Shown here piece by piece: positions 34,039 through 40,933 of a stretch of 49,885 bases of DNA (positions are counted from its first letter, which is position 1; each line of letters begins with the position of its first letter). The position numbers and the translations under genes are program-made. The notes beneath the pieces are model-generated. The model was not told the origin of the DNA. It saw nothing but the letters and a program-made list of their open reading frames with translations, and searched no databases. Origin of the DNA: Bacillota bacterium (GTDB lineage Bacteria; Eremiobacterota; SpSt-956; JAKJGF01). Location: contig JAKPQU010000268.1 in the NCBI GenBank assembly GCA_029555925.1, forward strand, positions 1-49,885. Reading direction: 5' to 3'.

Positions 34039-35635
34039 TTATATCCTCTCTGCCTGTAGAACCTTTAATACGAATCTCATAAAGACCCGGTAATGGAGAC
34101 TTTAAAGGTACAAAAATACTTTTATCTTCCGGTTCGTAATTAATCTGAAAGAGTGATTGCTGTTCTTCTTCGTTGCCTGTACGGACCACTTCACATGAAG
34201 CATTTCTCCAGAATAACAGCGTATCTACAGTAAAAGACATTTTCAAATTTCTCGGATGGGTAATGACAGGAATATCATCGGAACATCTTATCCATGAAGG
34301 AATTTTGTCTTCTGTTACAAGAAGTGGTTTATTGATAAGATTTTTAGAAGTTTTAAAGAGAAGATCTGTTTTTACTATCTCAGTAAAGGTTATATCGGGG
34401 CCACTGTAATTAACCGGAAGTTCACAATCAAATTTACAGTAAAGAGCTTTCCATCCCTTCCACTTACCGTAAAGAGGCATAGAGACAGTATATCCGGCAG
34501 AACATCGTAAATCGGCTTCTTCGGGATAAATAAGAAATAATTCATCAGGATATTTATTATTTATGAGTTTATAATCTTTACCGCTAAAGATAAAGAGCGG
34601 AATCTTCATACCATCGGCTTCAGGGAAATTACCGTGAATAATATATTTTTTATCACAGATTTTAACATGCCATTCTTCCGAAGGCCCTGCAGCATATGTC
34701 CTGCAATTAATTTTAACATGTTCTTCTTTTTCGTGCTTCAAAATTTTATAGTTTATCTCTCTTTCTTCTTCACCGGCAGTAATAATGAAAGGGGTACATC
34801 CCTTGGAAGGATTAAATAAAATACAGGGCACATCATGTCTATAAATTTTATCCCTCTCTTTAAAAAATTTATGAAATGATTTCACTATATATTCAGGCAA
34901 TCCCCACTGCCAGTAAATCACAGGCTTATCTTTATGCCACCTTTCTGCCATACAGAGGATTCTATCCACAATATTACTGTTAACAGGATTGCCGTACAGG
35001 AGAAAACTCTGAAGACCTTTAGGAATTTTCCTCATTTTTTCATCTTCATTAATCCATTTATTTATAAGATTTTTGCCATTTTCATGTATTTCTCCGGACA
35101 GGTCCGGTTCCATAAATTCCTTCATAAATATATCTATATATGCAGGCGGTATGAGACCATGAAACAATATACGCGTTACATAGCCCTGCCTGTCAGAAAC
35201 ATCTTCAAAGAGTTCCAGTTCGTTCTCTTTGAGGCAATCCATAAACATATGGCCAAAGAGACCGGACATTTTGACATCTTTTATACCAAGACCTTCGAAA
35301 ATATACGGCCAGAAGGGTCTTTCCTTTTCATCTATATAAAAACCTGTACCAGCCCATACAAGGTAAAGGCTTATAACGGCACGGCTTTCCACTGTATTGA
35401 GCTTTTTTAAACACGAAGGGGGATGAAGTGTAAAAAAAGCCTTTAAAATATCCTGGAATGCTTCAAATGTTTCTGTACTAAGGCTGTAAGTCAGTTCTCC
35501 TATTACATTTACAGACAAAAAATTATTTAAAATAAGAGTGCCAAGTTCGGTAAAAAATTTTTCAGGATCCTTCTGCTCCGTAACAGTTGAATTAAATATT
35601 TCTTTCAAAGAATGCTCCGTTATTTTTATATTCAT
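34004..35635 (-). CDS. Unrecognised protein upstream of the split frame
   Basis: 543 residues; ATG preceded by a purine-rich AGGGGGAAAG. The N-terminal 190 residues are helical; the C-terminal part is rich in beta-type, aromatic sequence and ends in an Ig-like stretch (L-P-G-L-Y-E-I-R-I-K-G). No signal peptide or membrane helix. No family recognised. It may form one long product of about 1,150 residues with the following frame by +1 frameshifting, or be the first gene of an operon with it. The parS site lies 18 bases upstream of its start. Confidence 0.7.
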   Translation of the reverse strand: MNIKITEHSLKEIFNSTVTEQKDPEKFFTELGTLILNNFLSVNVIGELTYSLSTETFEAFQDILKAFFTLHPPSCLKKLNTVESRAVISLYLVWAGTGFYIDEKERPFWPYIFEGLGIKDVKMSGLFGHMFMDCLKENELELFEDVSDRQGYVTRILFHGLIPPAYIDIFMKEFMEPDLSGEIHENGKNLINKWINEDEKMRKIPKGLQSFLLYGNPVNSNIVDRILCMAERWHKDKPVIYWQWGLPEYIVKSFHKFFKERDKIYRHDVPCILFNPSKGCTPFIITAGEEEREINYKILKHEKEEHVKINCRTYAAGPSEEWHVKICDKKYIIHGNFPEADGMKIPLFIFSGKDYKLINNKYPDELFLIYPEEADLRCSAGYTVSMPLYGKWKGWKALYCKFDCELPVNYSGPDITFTEIVKTDLLFKTSKNLINKPLLVTEDKIPSWIRCSDDIPVITHPRNLKMSFTVDTLLFWRNASCEVVRTGNEEEQQSLFQINYEPEDKSIFVPLKSPLPGLYEIRIKGSTGREDIILPFISIPGRL

Positions 35636-35652
35636 TTCTTTCCCCCTGTATG

Positions 35653-35668
35653 TGTTTCACGTGAAACA
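35653..35668. promoter_or_regulatory. parS: parS centromere site for ParB
   Basis: TGTTTCACGTGAAACA is the exact 16-bp palindromic consensus of bacterial chromosomal parS. ParB loads here, spreads along the DNA and directs chromosome segregation with ParA and SMC. Such sites cluster near the replication origin in most bacteria. It lies between a minus-strand gene start (35635) and the heptamer element at 35727. No parA or parB gene is in the window. Confidence 0.93.
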
Positions 35669-35726
35669 ATTTTGACGGGATCCGTGATTGATAAGACGTG
35701 GTTTTATACAATCACTGCTCATTATA

Positions 35727-35810
35727 GTCGTGACGCGTGACGCGTGACGCGTTAATCCCTGCGCATCACGCATTACGCTTTACGCATTACGAGGTCATTA
35801 TTTATGGATA
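35727..35810 (-). repeat. Composite heptamer repeat element, copy 3 (inverted)
   Basis: Close reverse-complement match of 8-101: GTGACGC three times, the spacer taatccctgcg, then GCATCAC, GCATTAC, GCTTTAC, GCATTAC and the shared flank gaggtcattatttatggata. Hairpin-forming. Confidence 0.87.
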
Positions 35811-35837
35811 AAACTAACTATAAAATACAAATAAGTT

Positions 35838-35880
35838 TCACCAATCACTGGTCACTGTTCACCGGTCACTGCTCACAGCT
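35838..35880 (-). repeat. Degenerate GTRANNN array at the 3' end of the beta-CASP gene
   Basis: On the minus strand: GTGAGCA, GTGACCG, GTGAACA, GTGACCA, GTGATTG, GTGAAAC in perfect period 7. The first unit contains the TGA stop codon of the beta-CASP nuclease gene. Confidence 0.8.
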
Positions 35881-37456
35881 CTCCGATCCCTCTCATCAAA
35901 AGTCGCGTACCATGCCACTTGAGTTCAATTTCTTTATAATTTGCATAATACTGCTGCCAGAGAGGATCGTCTTCTATAGATTTATCTATTTTTATAACTA
36001 TTTCTTTATCCAGAAATTCCATTTTTCCTTTATATTTTATATCTTTTCCTTTTATGACAAAATTAAGTTTTTCTGTCATCCATTCAGGTTTACCGAGAGG
36101 CATTACAGTTTCACCGGTTTTCGGGTTCCATACAATATATTTATCTGCAAGCTTTGTTCTCAGTGTTTGAACGGAAGAAGGATCTCCGTGAACCAGGATA
36201 ATTGATTTCGGTTTTATATAACTTATCCACTGACACAGTTGCCCCTGATCGGCATGGGCCGAAAGATGATATCTTTCCACTCTGCAACCGAGTAAAAATT
36301 CTTCATCACCAAATTTTACACTTTTCCCTGTTTCCATCTCCAGAAGCCTTCTACCGGGAGATTCTTCATCCTGATATCCTGTTATGAGAATGGCATTTTT
36401 ATGATTATCTATGAGCTGTTTTGCATACCATACGGAAGGCCCTCCCGTCATCATGCCTGAACTGCTTATAATACAACATGGCCTGAGCAATGCTTCAGTC
36501 CTTGTGCCTTTATCTGCTTTTATAATCCTTGCAAGAGACGACTGTCCTTCATTCCAGAAAAGAGGTTGACGTGAATTGCATATATAATTTTTCATTTTTT
36601 CAGGAAGATAATCTAAAAAATCCCTGTAAAGGTCACATATACTTCTTACCATACCATCTACATAAACAGGGAAAGAAGGTATTTTTCTACCGAGTATGTA
36701 ATCACGGAGTATGAGTATTATTTCCTGGGCTCTTCCAAGAGCAAAGGCAGGGATTAAAACAATTCCTCCGTTATCTATTATTTCTCCTACCTTCATGGCG
36801 AGTTTCGTTTCCTCATCCTGCCTTTTCGGATGGAAACCTCCTCCGTAAGTAGATTCTACAATAAGGAGATTTATATCATTAAAGAGATCGCCCGATGGCG
36901 GAGAACATCCTTCTGCAGTTCTCTGATTTGCTATGGAAATATCTCCTGAATAAAGGATTTTTATATCGTTTTTTATATCATGAATTAATATAGACGCAGC
37001 ACCCATAATATGACCTGCAGGGTGAAAATAAATCTTTATGTCTTTTAACGGCTCGAACCATGAGGAAAAAGGAAATGTCTCAAGTTTCCACAGAGACTGC
37101 TCTATTTCTTCTTCTGTAAATAATATTTCACCCTCTTCATCATATGTCATAATCTTATAGGAATCTTTTAATAAAAGAGAGGCAAGTAATTTTGTTGGAG
37201 GAGTGCAGCAGTAAAAAGCTTCAGGATGATTGCGAAAGAGGACGGGAAGTGCACCTGTATGATCCATATGGGCATGGCTGAATATGACAAGATCAAGTTT
37301 TTCGGGAATATCTTCAAGAGCAGGCAACATATCAGAACCTTTTCTGTTAACCCTTATACCTGCATCGAGAAGTATGTTTTTATCATCTATAGTTAACAGG
37401 TAAGAACTTGCACCTACTTCATTTGCCCCTCCGAGAGCTTTGAAATAAAGACTCAT
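35873..37456 (-). CDS. Metallo-beta-lactamase/beta-CASP ribonuclease (RNase J/CPSF73-like)
   Basis: 527 residues. The N-terminal metallo-beta-lactamase motif H61-A-H63-M-D65-H66 is present, as is the second-half motif H-P-A-G-H-I-M-G-A. The beta-CASP part contains E-S-T-Y-G-G, I-S-S-S-G-M-M-T-G-G, S-A-H-A-D-Q and a late H-G-D. These residues bind two zinc ions for RNA hydrolysis. It most resembles the bacterial group annotated as MBL-fold RNA-specificity nucleases, probably with 3'-end or 5' processing activity, rather than RNase J itself. The last 70 residues (after the H-G-D motif) are an extra basic tail. The start has GAGGT seven bases upstream. Confidence 0.92.
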   Translation of the reverse strand: MSLYFKALGGANEVGASSYLLTIDDKNILLDAGIRVNRKGSDMLPALEDIPEKLDLVIFSHAHMDHTGALPVLFRNHPEAFYCCTPPTKLLASLLLKDSYKIMTYDEEGEILFTEEEIEQSLWKLETFPFSSWFEPLKDIKIYFHPAGHIMGAASILIHDIKNDIKILYSGDISIANQRTAEGCSPPSGDLFNDINLLIVESTYGGGFHPKRQDEETKLAMKVGEIIDNGGIVLIPAFALGRAQEIILILRDYILGRKIPSFPVYVDGMVRSICDLYRDFLDYLPEKMKNYICNSRQPLFWNEGQSSLARIIKADKGTRTEALLRPCCIISSSGMMTGGPSVWYAKQLIDNHKNAILITGYQDEESPGRRLLEMETGKSVKFGDEEFLLGCRVERYHLSAHADQGQLCQWISYIKPKSIILVHGDPSSVQTLRTKLADKYIVWNPKTGETVMPLGKPEWMTEKLNFVIKGKDIKYKGKMEFLDKEIVIKIDKSIEDDPLWQQYYANYKEIELKWHGTRLLMRGIGEL

Positions 37457-37485
37457 AAAAGTACCTCATGATGAATTATGAGAAT

Positions 37486-37522
37486 CGTGACACGTGACGC
37501 GTGACGCGTGACGCGTGACGGG
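37486..37522 (+). repeat. GTGACGC heptamer array before the beta-CASP gene
   Basis: GTGACAC, GTGACGC three times, GTGACGG in tandem; the most regular array in the window. It lies 30 bases upstream of the beta-CASP start codon, antisense to that gene. Confidence 0.9.
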
Positions 37523-37616
37523 AGCACGGATTATCATGCCTGTTGTGATATAAAGTGCAAAGTATAACATTTATATAATAATTTAAAACCGGTTAATTTA
37601 CAAGGAGGTAAATGAA

Positions 37617-37796
37617 CTATCTGCCGAGAGCTTTTAAAGCAGCTTTTCGGTTTTTTTCTGCAACTGGATTTTCAGGATCAATCTCCAGAGCTTTATCATA
37701 ACATTTTATAGCTTCTTCATATTTTTCAAGTTTATATAAAGCATTTCCCTTGTTATTCCAGACTTCAGTAAAACGCTCTGAAAAAAGAACTCTCAT
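37617..37796 (-). CDS. Single-TPR small protein
   Basis: 59 residues. Its ATG overlaps the stop of the AbrB-like gene by one base (TAATG), so translation is coupled. It contains one clean tetratricopeptide repeat (N-K-G-N-A-L-Y-K-L-E-K-Y-E-E-A-I, then Y-D-K-A-L-E-I-D-P) and a helical end. It may be a remnant of a longer TPR protein or a small adaptor. An AbrB-type protein followed by a lone TPR is not a standard toxin-antitoxin pair. Confidence 0.65.
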   Translation of the reverse strand: MRVLFSERFTEVWNNKGNALYKLEKYEEAIKCYDKALEIDPENPVAEKNRKAALKALGR

Positions 37797-38041
37797 TAAG
37801 ACTTCTCCTGAAGAGCCTGTAATGCTTCGTATGCTGTATCAAATGGACCGATAACATTCCCTTTTTCGATATCTTTCAGCCCTTCGGCTAATCGCTTATC
37901 AATAAGTTCTTTAGGTGTAATAATTAGCTGATTATTTTTAAGTTCTACTTCCAGATAATTGCCCGGAGAGAGTCCTAATTTGTCATGAAATTTTTTAGGA
38001 ATTACAATTTGTCTGCTTGCTCCAAGTTTCACTACAGCCAT
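37796..38041 (-). CDS. AbrB/SpoVT-domain DNA-binding protein
   Basis: 81 residues starting MAVVKLG, with GGAG ten bases upstream; a longer frame exists but starts inside AT-rich non-coding sequence. Residues 1-45 are a SpoVT/AbrB swapped-hairpin domain (R-Q-I-V-I-P-K, L-G-L-S-P-G, L-I-I-T-P-K). The tail is acidic-helical. Members are transition regulators or antitoxins; this one has no toxin next to it, only the single-TPR protein. Confidence 0.85.
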   Translation of the reverse strand: MAVVKLGASRQIVIPKKFHDKLGLSPGNYLEVELKNNQLIITPKELIDKRLAEGLKDIEKGNVIGPFDTAYEALQALQEKS

Positions 38042-38241
38042 AAAATAACATCTCCATAAAATCATATATTTGTATATTGGTATTATATGATAAAATGTTA
38101 TAAAAATCAATGAGAGAAATCTCTATAAGGTCGGCTATTTTTATAAAAATACTGATTTTATTGAGTTTCTTTATTGTTTATGATAATTAAAATTATTGAA
38201 TTTTATTTTTGATAAAATTATTAATGTATAAATTTTTTTTA

Positions 38242-38271
38242 TTGCCTATTCTGTCAGACTTGTGTTATACT
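38242..38271 (+). promoter_or_regulatory. Promoter of the histidine kinase gene
   Basis: -35 TTGCCT (38242-38247), 18-base spacer, -10 TATACT (38266-38271) with TGT extension, 46 bases before the ATG. Confidence 0.65.
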
Positions 38272-38317
38272 TCAAAATAAAGATTTTATAATATTAAATA
38301 TAAAAAGAGAAAGCCCT

Positions 38318-39052
38318 ATGGATACAGAAATAAAAACAAGAGATGAAGAAATAAAAATAGACGATATAAATTCCCTGGAGATATTTTCAGGCGTTATAGC
38401 CCATGAATTCAACAATCTTATATCGGGCATACAGGCATGGGCCCAGATTGGTGAAAAAGAACAGGATATAAAAAATATAAGAAAAGCTTTCAAGAGTATA
38501 AATGAAGCATGTCAGAAGGGAACAACCCTGGCAAAAAGTCTTCTCAGCTTTTCAAGAACACAGGAACTGGATCTGGAGTATGTGGATATACATGACCTGT
38601 TAGATGAAACTATAAATCTCATAACAATACAGCTTGAAAAGAAACTTATTACAGTAGAAAGAAATTACAGTACATTACCTGATATGCTCATAGACAAAGG
38701 AAAGATTTATCAGGTTTTCTTAAATATCCTTATAAATGCCAGAGATGCCATAAAAAAACAGGGAGGCATTATAAAAATAAACACGTCCATGAGAGAAGAA
38801 AATATAGCGGAAATATCCTTTTCAGATAACGGTAAAGGTATATCAAAAGAAAGCCTGAGAAATATATTTAAACCTTTTTATACAACAAAAATACATAAAA
38901 CCAGGTCCGGTTCCCTTGGCACAGGACTCGGTCTTGCCATAAGCAGAGATATAATAAGACAGCATAAAGGTGAAATCATGGTAGAAAGTATTGAAGGCAA
39001 AGGGACAACTTTTTATATACTTCTGCCTCTGGAAGGATCGAAAAAGATTTAA
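38318..39052 (+). CDS. Orphan soluble histidine kinase
   Basis: 244 residues, only the transmitter core. Dimerisation helix with phospho-acceptor His29 in A-H-E-F-N-N; N box N-I-L-I-N-A-R-D-A; G1 D-N-G-K-G-I; F box; G2 G-T-G-L-G-L-A. There is no sensor domain or membrane helix, so it must receive its signal from a partner. No response regulator is adjacent; the kinase-receiver fusion at 12275 or the receiver-HD-GYP at 48599 could be targets. Confidence 0.93.
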   Translation: MDTEIKTRDEEIKIDDINSLEIFSGVIAHEFNNLISGIQAWAQIGEKEQDIKNIRKAFKSINEACQKGTTLAKSLLSFSRTQELDLEYVDIHDLLDETINLITIQLEKKLITVERNYSTLPDMLIDKGKIYQVFLNILINARDAIKKQGGIIKINTSMREENIAEISFSDNGKGISKESLRNIFKPFYTTKIHKTRSGSLGTGLGLAISRDIIRQHKGEIMVESIEGKGTTFYILLPLEGSKKI

Positions 39053-39072
39053 AAAATCCTTACTAACAGACA

Positions 39073-39142
39073 TGACCGGAGCGGTCAAACCGGATATGAG
39101 AATCAGCATCCAGTGAAGTTACAAACTTCATCATTCTCATAT
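39073..39142 (+). ncRNA. Structured leader candidate before the glycosyltransferase gene
   Basis: A short hairpin (TGACCG/CGGTCA, 39073-39087) is followed by nested stems: outer atatgagaat (39094-39103) with attctcatat (39133-39142), inner tgaagtt (39114-39120) with aacttca (39124-39130) around a three-base loop. There is no U-run, so it is not a plain terminator. The glycosyltransferase ribosome-binding site follows at 39161. Confidence 0.45.
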
Positions 39143-39176
39143 AATTCTGCTGAAATAAATAAGGAGGAATATTTAA

Positions 39177-39881
39177 ATGTCACTCGATATAGTTATGCCT
39201 GTGTACAATGAAGAAGGCTGTATAGAAGATGTAATAAGAACAATCCAGAAAGAAATACTCTCTGAGATACCAAATTCGAGATTACTTGCCATAAATGACG
39301 GAAGCAGGGACAGAACACCTGAAATAATCGACAGACTCGGGAAGGAATTTCCCCAGGTCATACCTGTTCATAAACCTAACGGAGGCCACGGTGACGCACT
39401 GTTACACGGTCTCTTTGAAGCGGATGCGGAATGGATATTCCTCATGGATAGCGATGACCAGTTCGAATTAAAGGATTTCTGGAAACTATGGAATAAAAAA
39501 GAACGATATGACATACTTACAGGAGTCAGAAGGGAACGCCACGATCCTCTCTCGCGGAAAATACTTACCAGAATAGTAAGATTTTCAATTCTCCTTCTCT
39601 TCGGTACCTATATTGAAGATGCAAATATACCGTTCAAATTAATCAGAAGAGAAGTCTGGGAAGAAACGGAAAATTTAATTCCGAGAACATCACTTGCACC
39701 GTCTCTGTTTCTTGCCATAGCGGCCAAAAAACGGCTTTTCAGATATTACACAACTGCCGTTACCCATAAAGAAAGATCTACCGGAGTATGTTCCATAAGA
39801 TATTTCAAACTCTTCAAATTCTGTCTTAAAGGTTTTATGCAACTGCTGGATTTCAGAATCCGCCTGTTTTTGATGAGATAA
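39177..39881 (+). CDS. Family 2 glycosyltransferase
   Basis: 234 residues. GT-A fold: N-terminal I-V-M-P-V-Y-N-E-E-G, N-D-G-S-R-D-R-T, and the metal-binding D-S-D-D at about residue 100. Closest in style to dolichol/undecaprenyl-phosphate sugar synthases, but with no C-terminal membrane helices. It would transfer a sugar from a nucleotide donor to a lipid carrier or glycan in envelope synthesis. The ribosome-binding site AAGGAGGA is clear. The SanA-like gene follows after 32 bases. Confidence 0.9.
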   Translation: MSLDIVMPVYNEEGCIEDVIRTIQKEILSEIPNSRLLAINDGSRDRTPEIIDRLGKEFPQVIPVHKPNGGHGDALLHGLFEADAEWIFLMDSDDQFELKDFWKLWNKKERYDILTGVRRERHDPLSRKILTRIVRFSILLLFGTYIEDANIPFKLIRREVWEETENLIPRTSLAPSLFLAIAAKKRLFRYYTTAVTHKERSTGVCSIRYFKLFKFCLKGFMQLLDFRIRLFLMR

Positions 39882-39913
39882 AAACGGGGCTATAATAGAC
39901 CTTCTTATTAAAT

Positions 39914-40579
39914 ATGGTGCTAAAGAGTAATTATTTAAGAAAGCCTTTCATAACGAGGTGTCTCCTGGTGATTTTATCACTTATTACAATAGCCCTGATA
40001 TTCCTTGCAGTAGCTTACTTTTCCGTTCAGAGAGGATACAGAAGTCTCATTTACGACTCGGTTGAAGCAATACCGGAAAAACCTGTGGCAGTTGTCCTGG
40101 GAGCGGGCGTATGGGGAGAAACTCTTTCACCTGTCCTGGAAGACAGGGTTTTTACAGGGGTGGAATTGTACAAAGAGGGAAAAGTCAAAAAACTCCTCAT
40201 GACAGGCGATAACAGCGAAGCAGATTATGACGAACCTGCTGCCATGAAAAAATACGCTATAAAACAGGGAGTGCCTGAAGAAGATATTGTAGTTGACTGT
40301 GCCGGATTCAATACATATGAAAGTTTTTACAGGGCAAAAGAGATTTTTTCTCTCACTGATATTATCATAGTAACACAGAAATTCCATCTTCCGCGATCCC
40401 TTTATATCAGCAATAAACTGGGCATAAAATCAGTCGGAATAATTTCCGACAGAAGGGAATATGTAGCATCTGACTGGTATAATACAAGGGAATTTTTCTC
40501 AAGTGTAAAAGCTTTTGTCTGGGTGAATATAACAAAACCGAAACCTACTTTCCTCGGGAAAAAAGAAAAAATGTTTTAA
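39914..40579 (+). CDS. SanA/YdcF-like DUF218 envelope protein
   Basis: 221 residues. One membrane helix (about 14-36), then the DUF218 fold: V-V-L-G-A-G, D-R-V-x-x-G-V-E-L-Y, L-M-T-G-D-N, C-A-G-F-N-T-Y-E-S and V-T-Q-K-F-H-L-P-R. SanA-type proteins affect the barrier function of the cell envelope; biochemistry is unsettled. Its place after a glycosyltransferase fits a role in envelope precursors. Confidence 0.88.
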   Translation: MVLKSNYLRKPFITRCLLVILSLITIALIFLAVAYFSVQRGYRSLIYDSVEAIPEKPVAVVLGAGVWGETLSPVLEDRVFTGVELYKEGKVKKLLMTGDNSEADYDEPAAMKKYAIKQGVPEEDIVVDCAGFNTYESFYRAKEIFSLTDIIIVTQKFHLPRSLYISNKLGIKSVGIISDRREYVASDWYNTREFFSSVKAFVWVNITKPKPTFLGKKEKMF

Positions 40580-40622
40580 AGATTGATGAATGGATTGATT
40601 CTAAAATCAGGAGGCAATCAAA

Positions 40623-40859
40623 ATGAATTGTATTTTTTGTGGACGTAAGGTAAAGAAAGAAAAAGTAACATTTGTATAGGAAGAAAAAGAAAAATATATT
40701 TTTATAGAAAATGTACCTGCTGAAGTTTGTCCTAAATGTGGTGAAAAAACATTCAGTCCGGAAGTTACACAGGAAATTTTGAAATTTGCAAAAAATGAAT
40801 TTTCTCCGGTAAAAACTGTCGAAATTCCTGTATTTAATTTTGAATGTACTGTTACATAA
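40623..40859 (+). pseudogene. YgiT-type zinc-finger protein with internal stop
   Basis: Seventy-eight codons from an ATG with AGGAGG eight bases upstream, broken by an in-frame TAG at codon 19 (40677-40679) where relatives usually have Tyr. The rest reads on: N-C-I-F-C-G at the start, then V-P-A-E-V-C-P-K-C-G-E and a C-terminal P-V-K-T-V-E-I-P-V-F-N-F. This is the layout of YgiT/MqsA-N-type zinc-finger antitoxins. No toxin gene is adjacent. Either a nonsense-mutated pseudogene or a sequencing error. Confidence 0.75.
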
Positions 40860-40883
40860 TAAGACTGGTTAATCTCTATGATA

Positions 40884-40921
40884 TATAAAAAGTGGCCTCA
40901 GACAAAAGGCCACTTTTTATA
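40884..40921. terminator. Bidirectional rho-independent terminator
   Basis: Fifteen-base perfect stem tataaaaagtggcct / aggccactttttata with an eight-base loop; T-runs on both strands. It serves the YgiT remnant from the left and aconitase from the right. Confidence 0.9.
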
Positions 40922-40933
40922 TTAGTACAGGAA

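Noticed and set aside
36221..36229. TTATCCACT as a DnaA box (origin candidate)
   Set aside because: Single, one mismatch from the consensus, inside the beta-CASP coding sequence, with no cluster around it.
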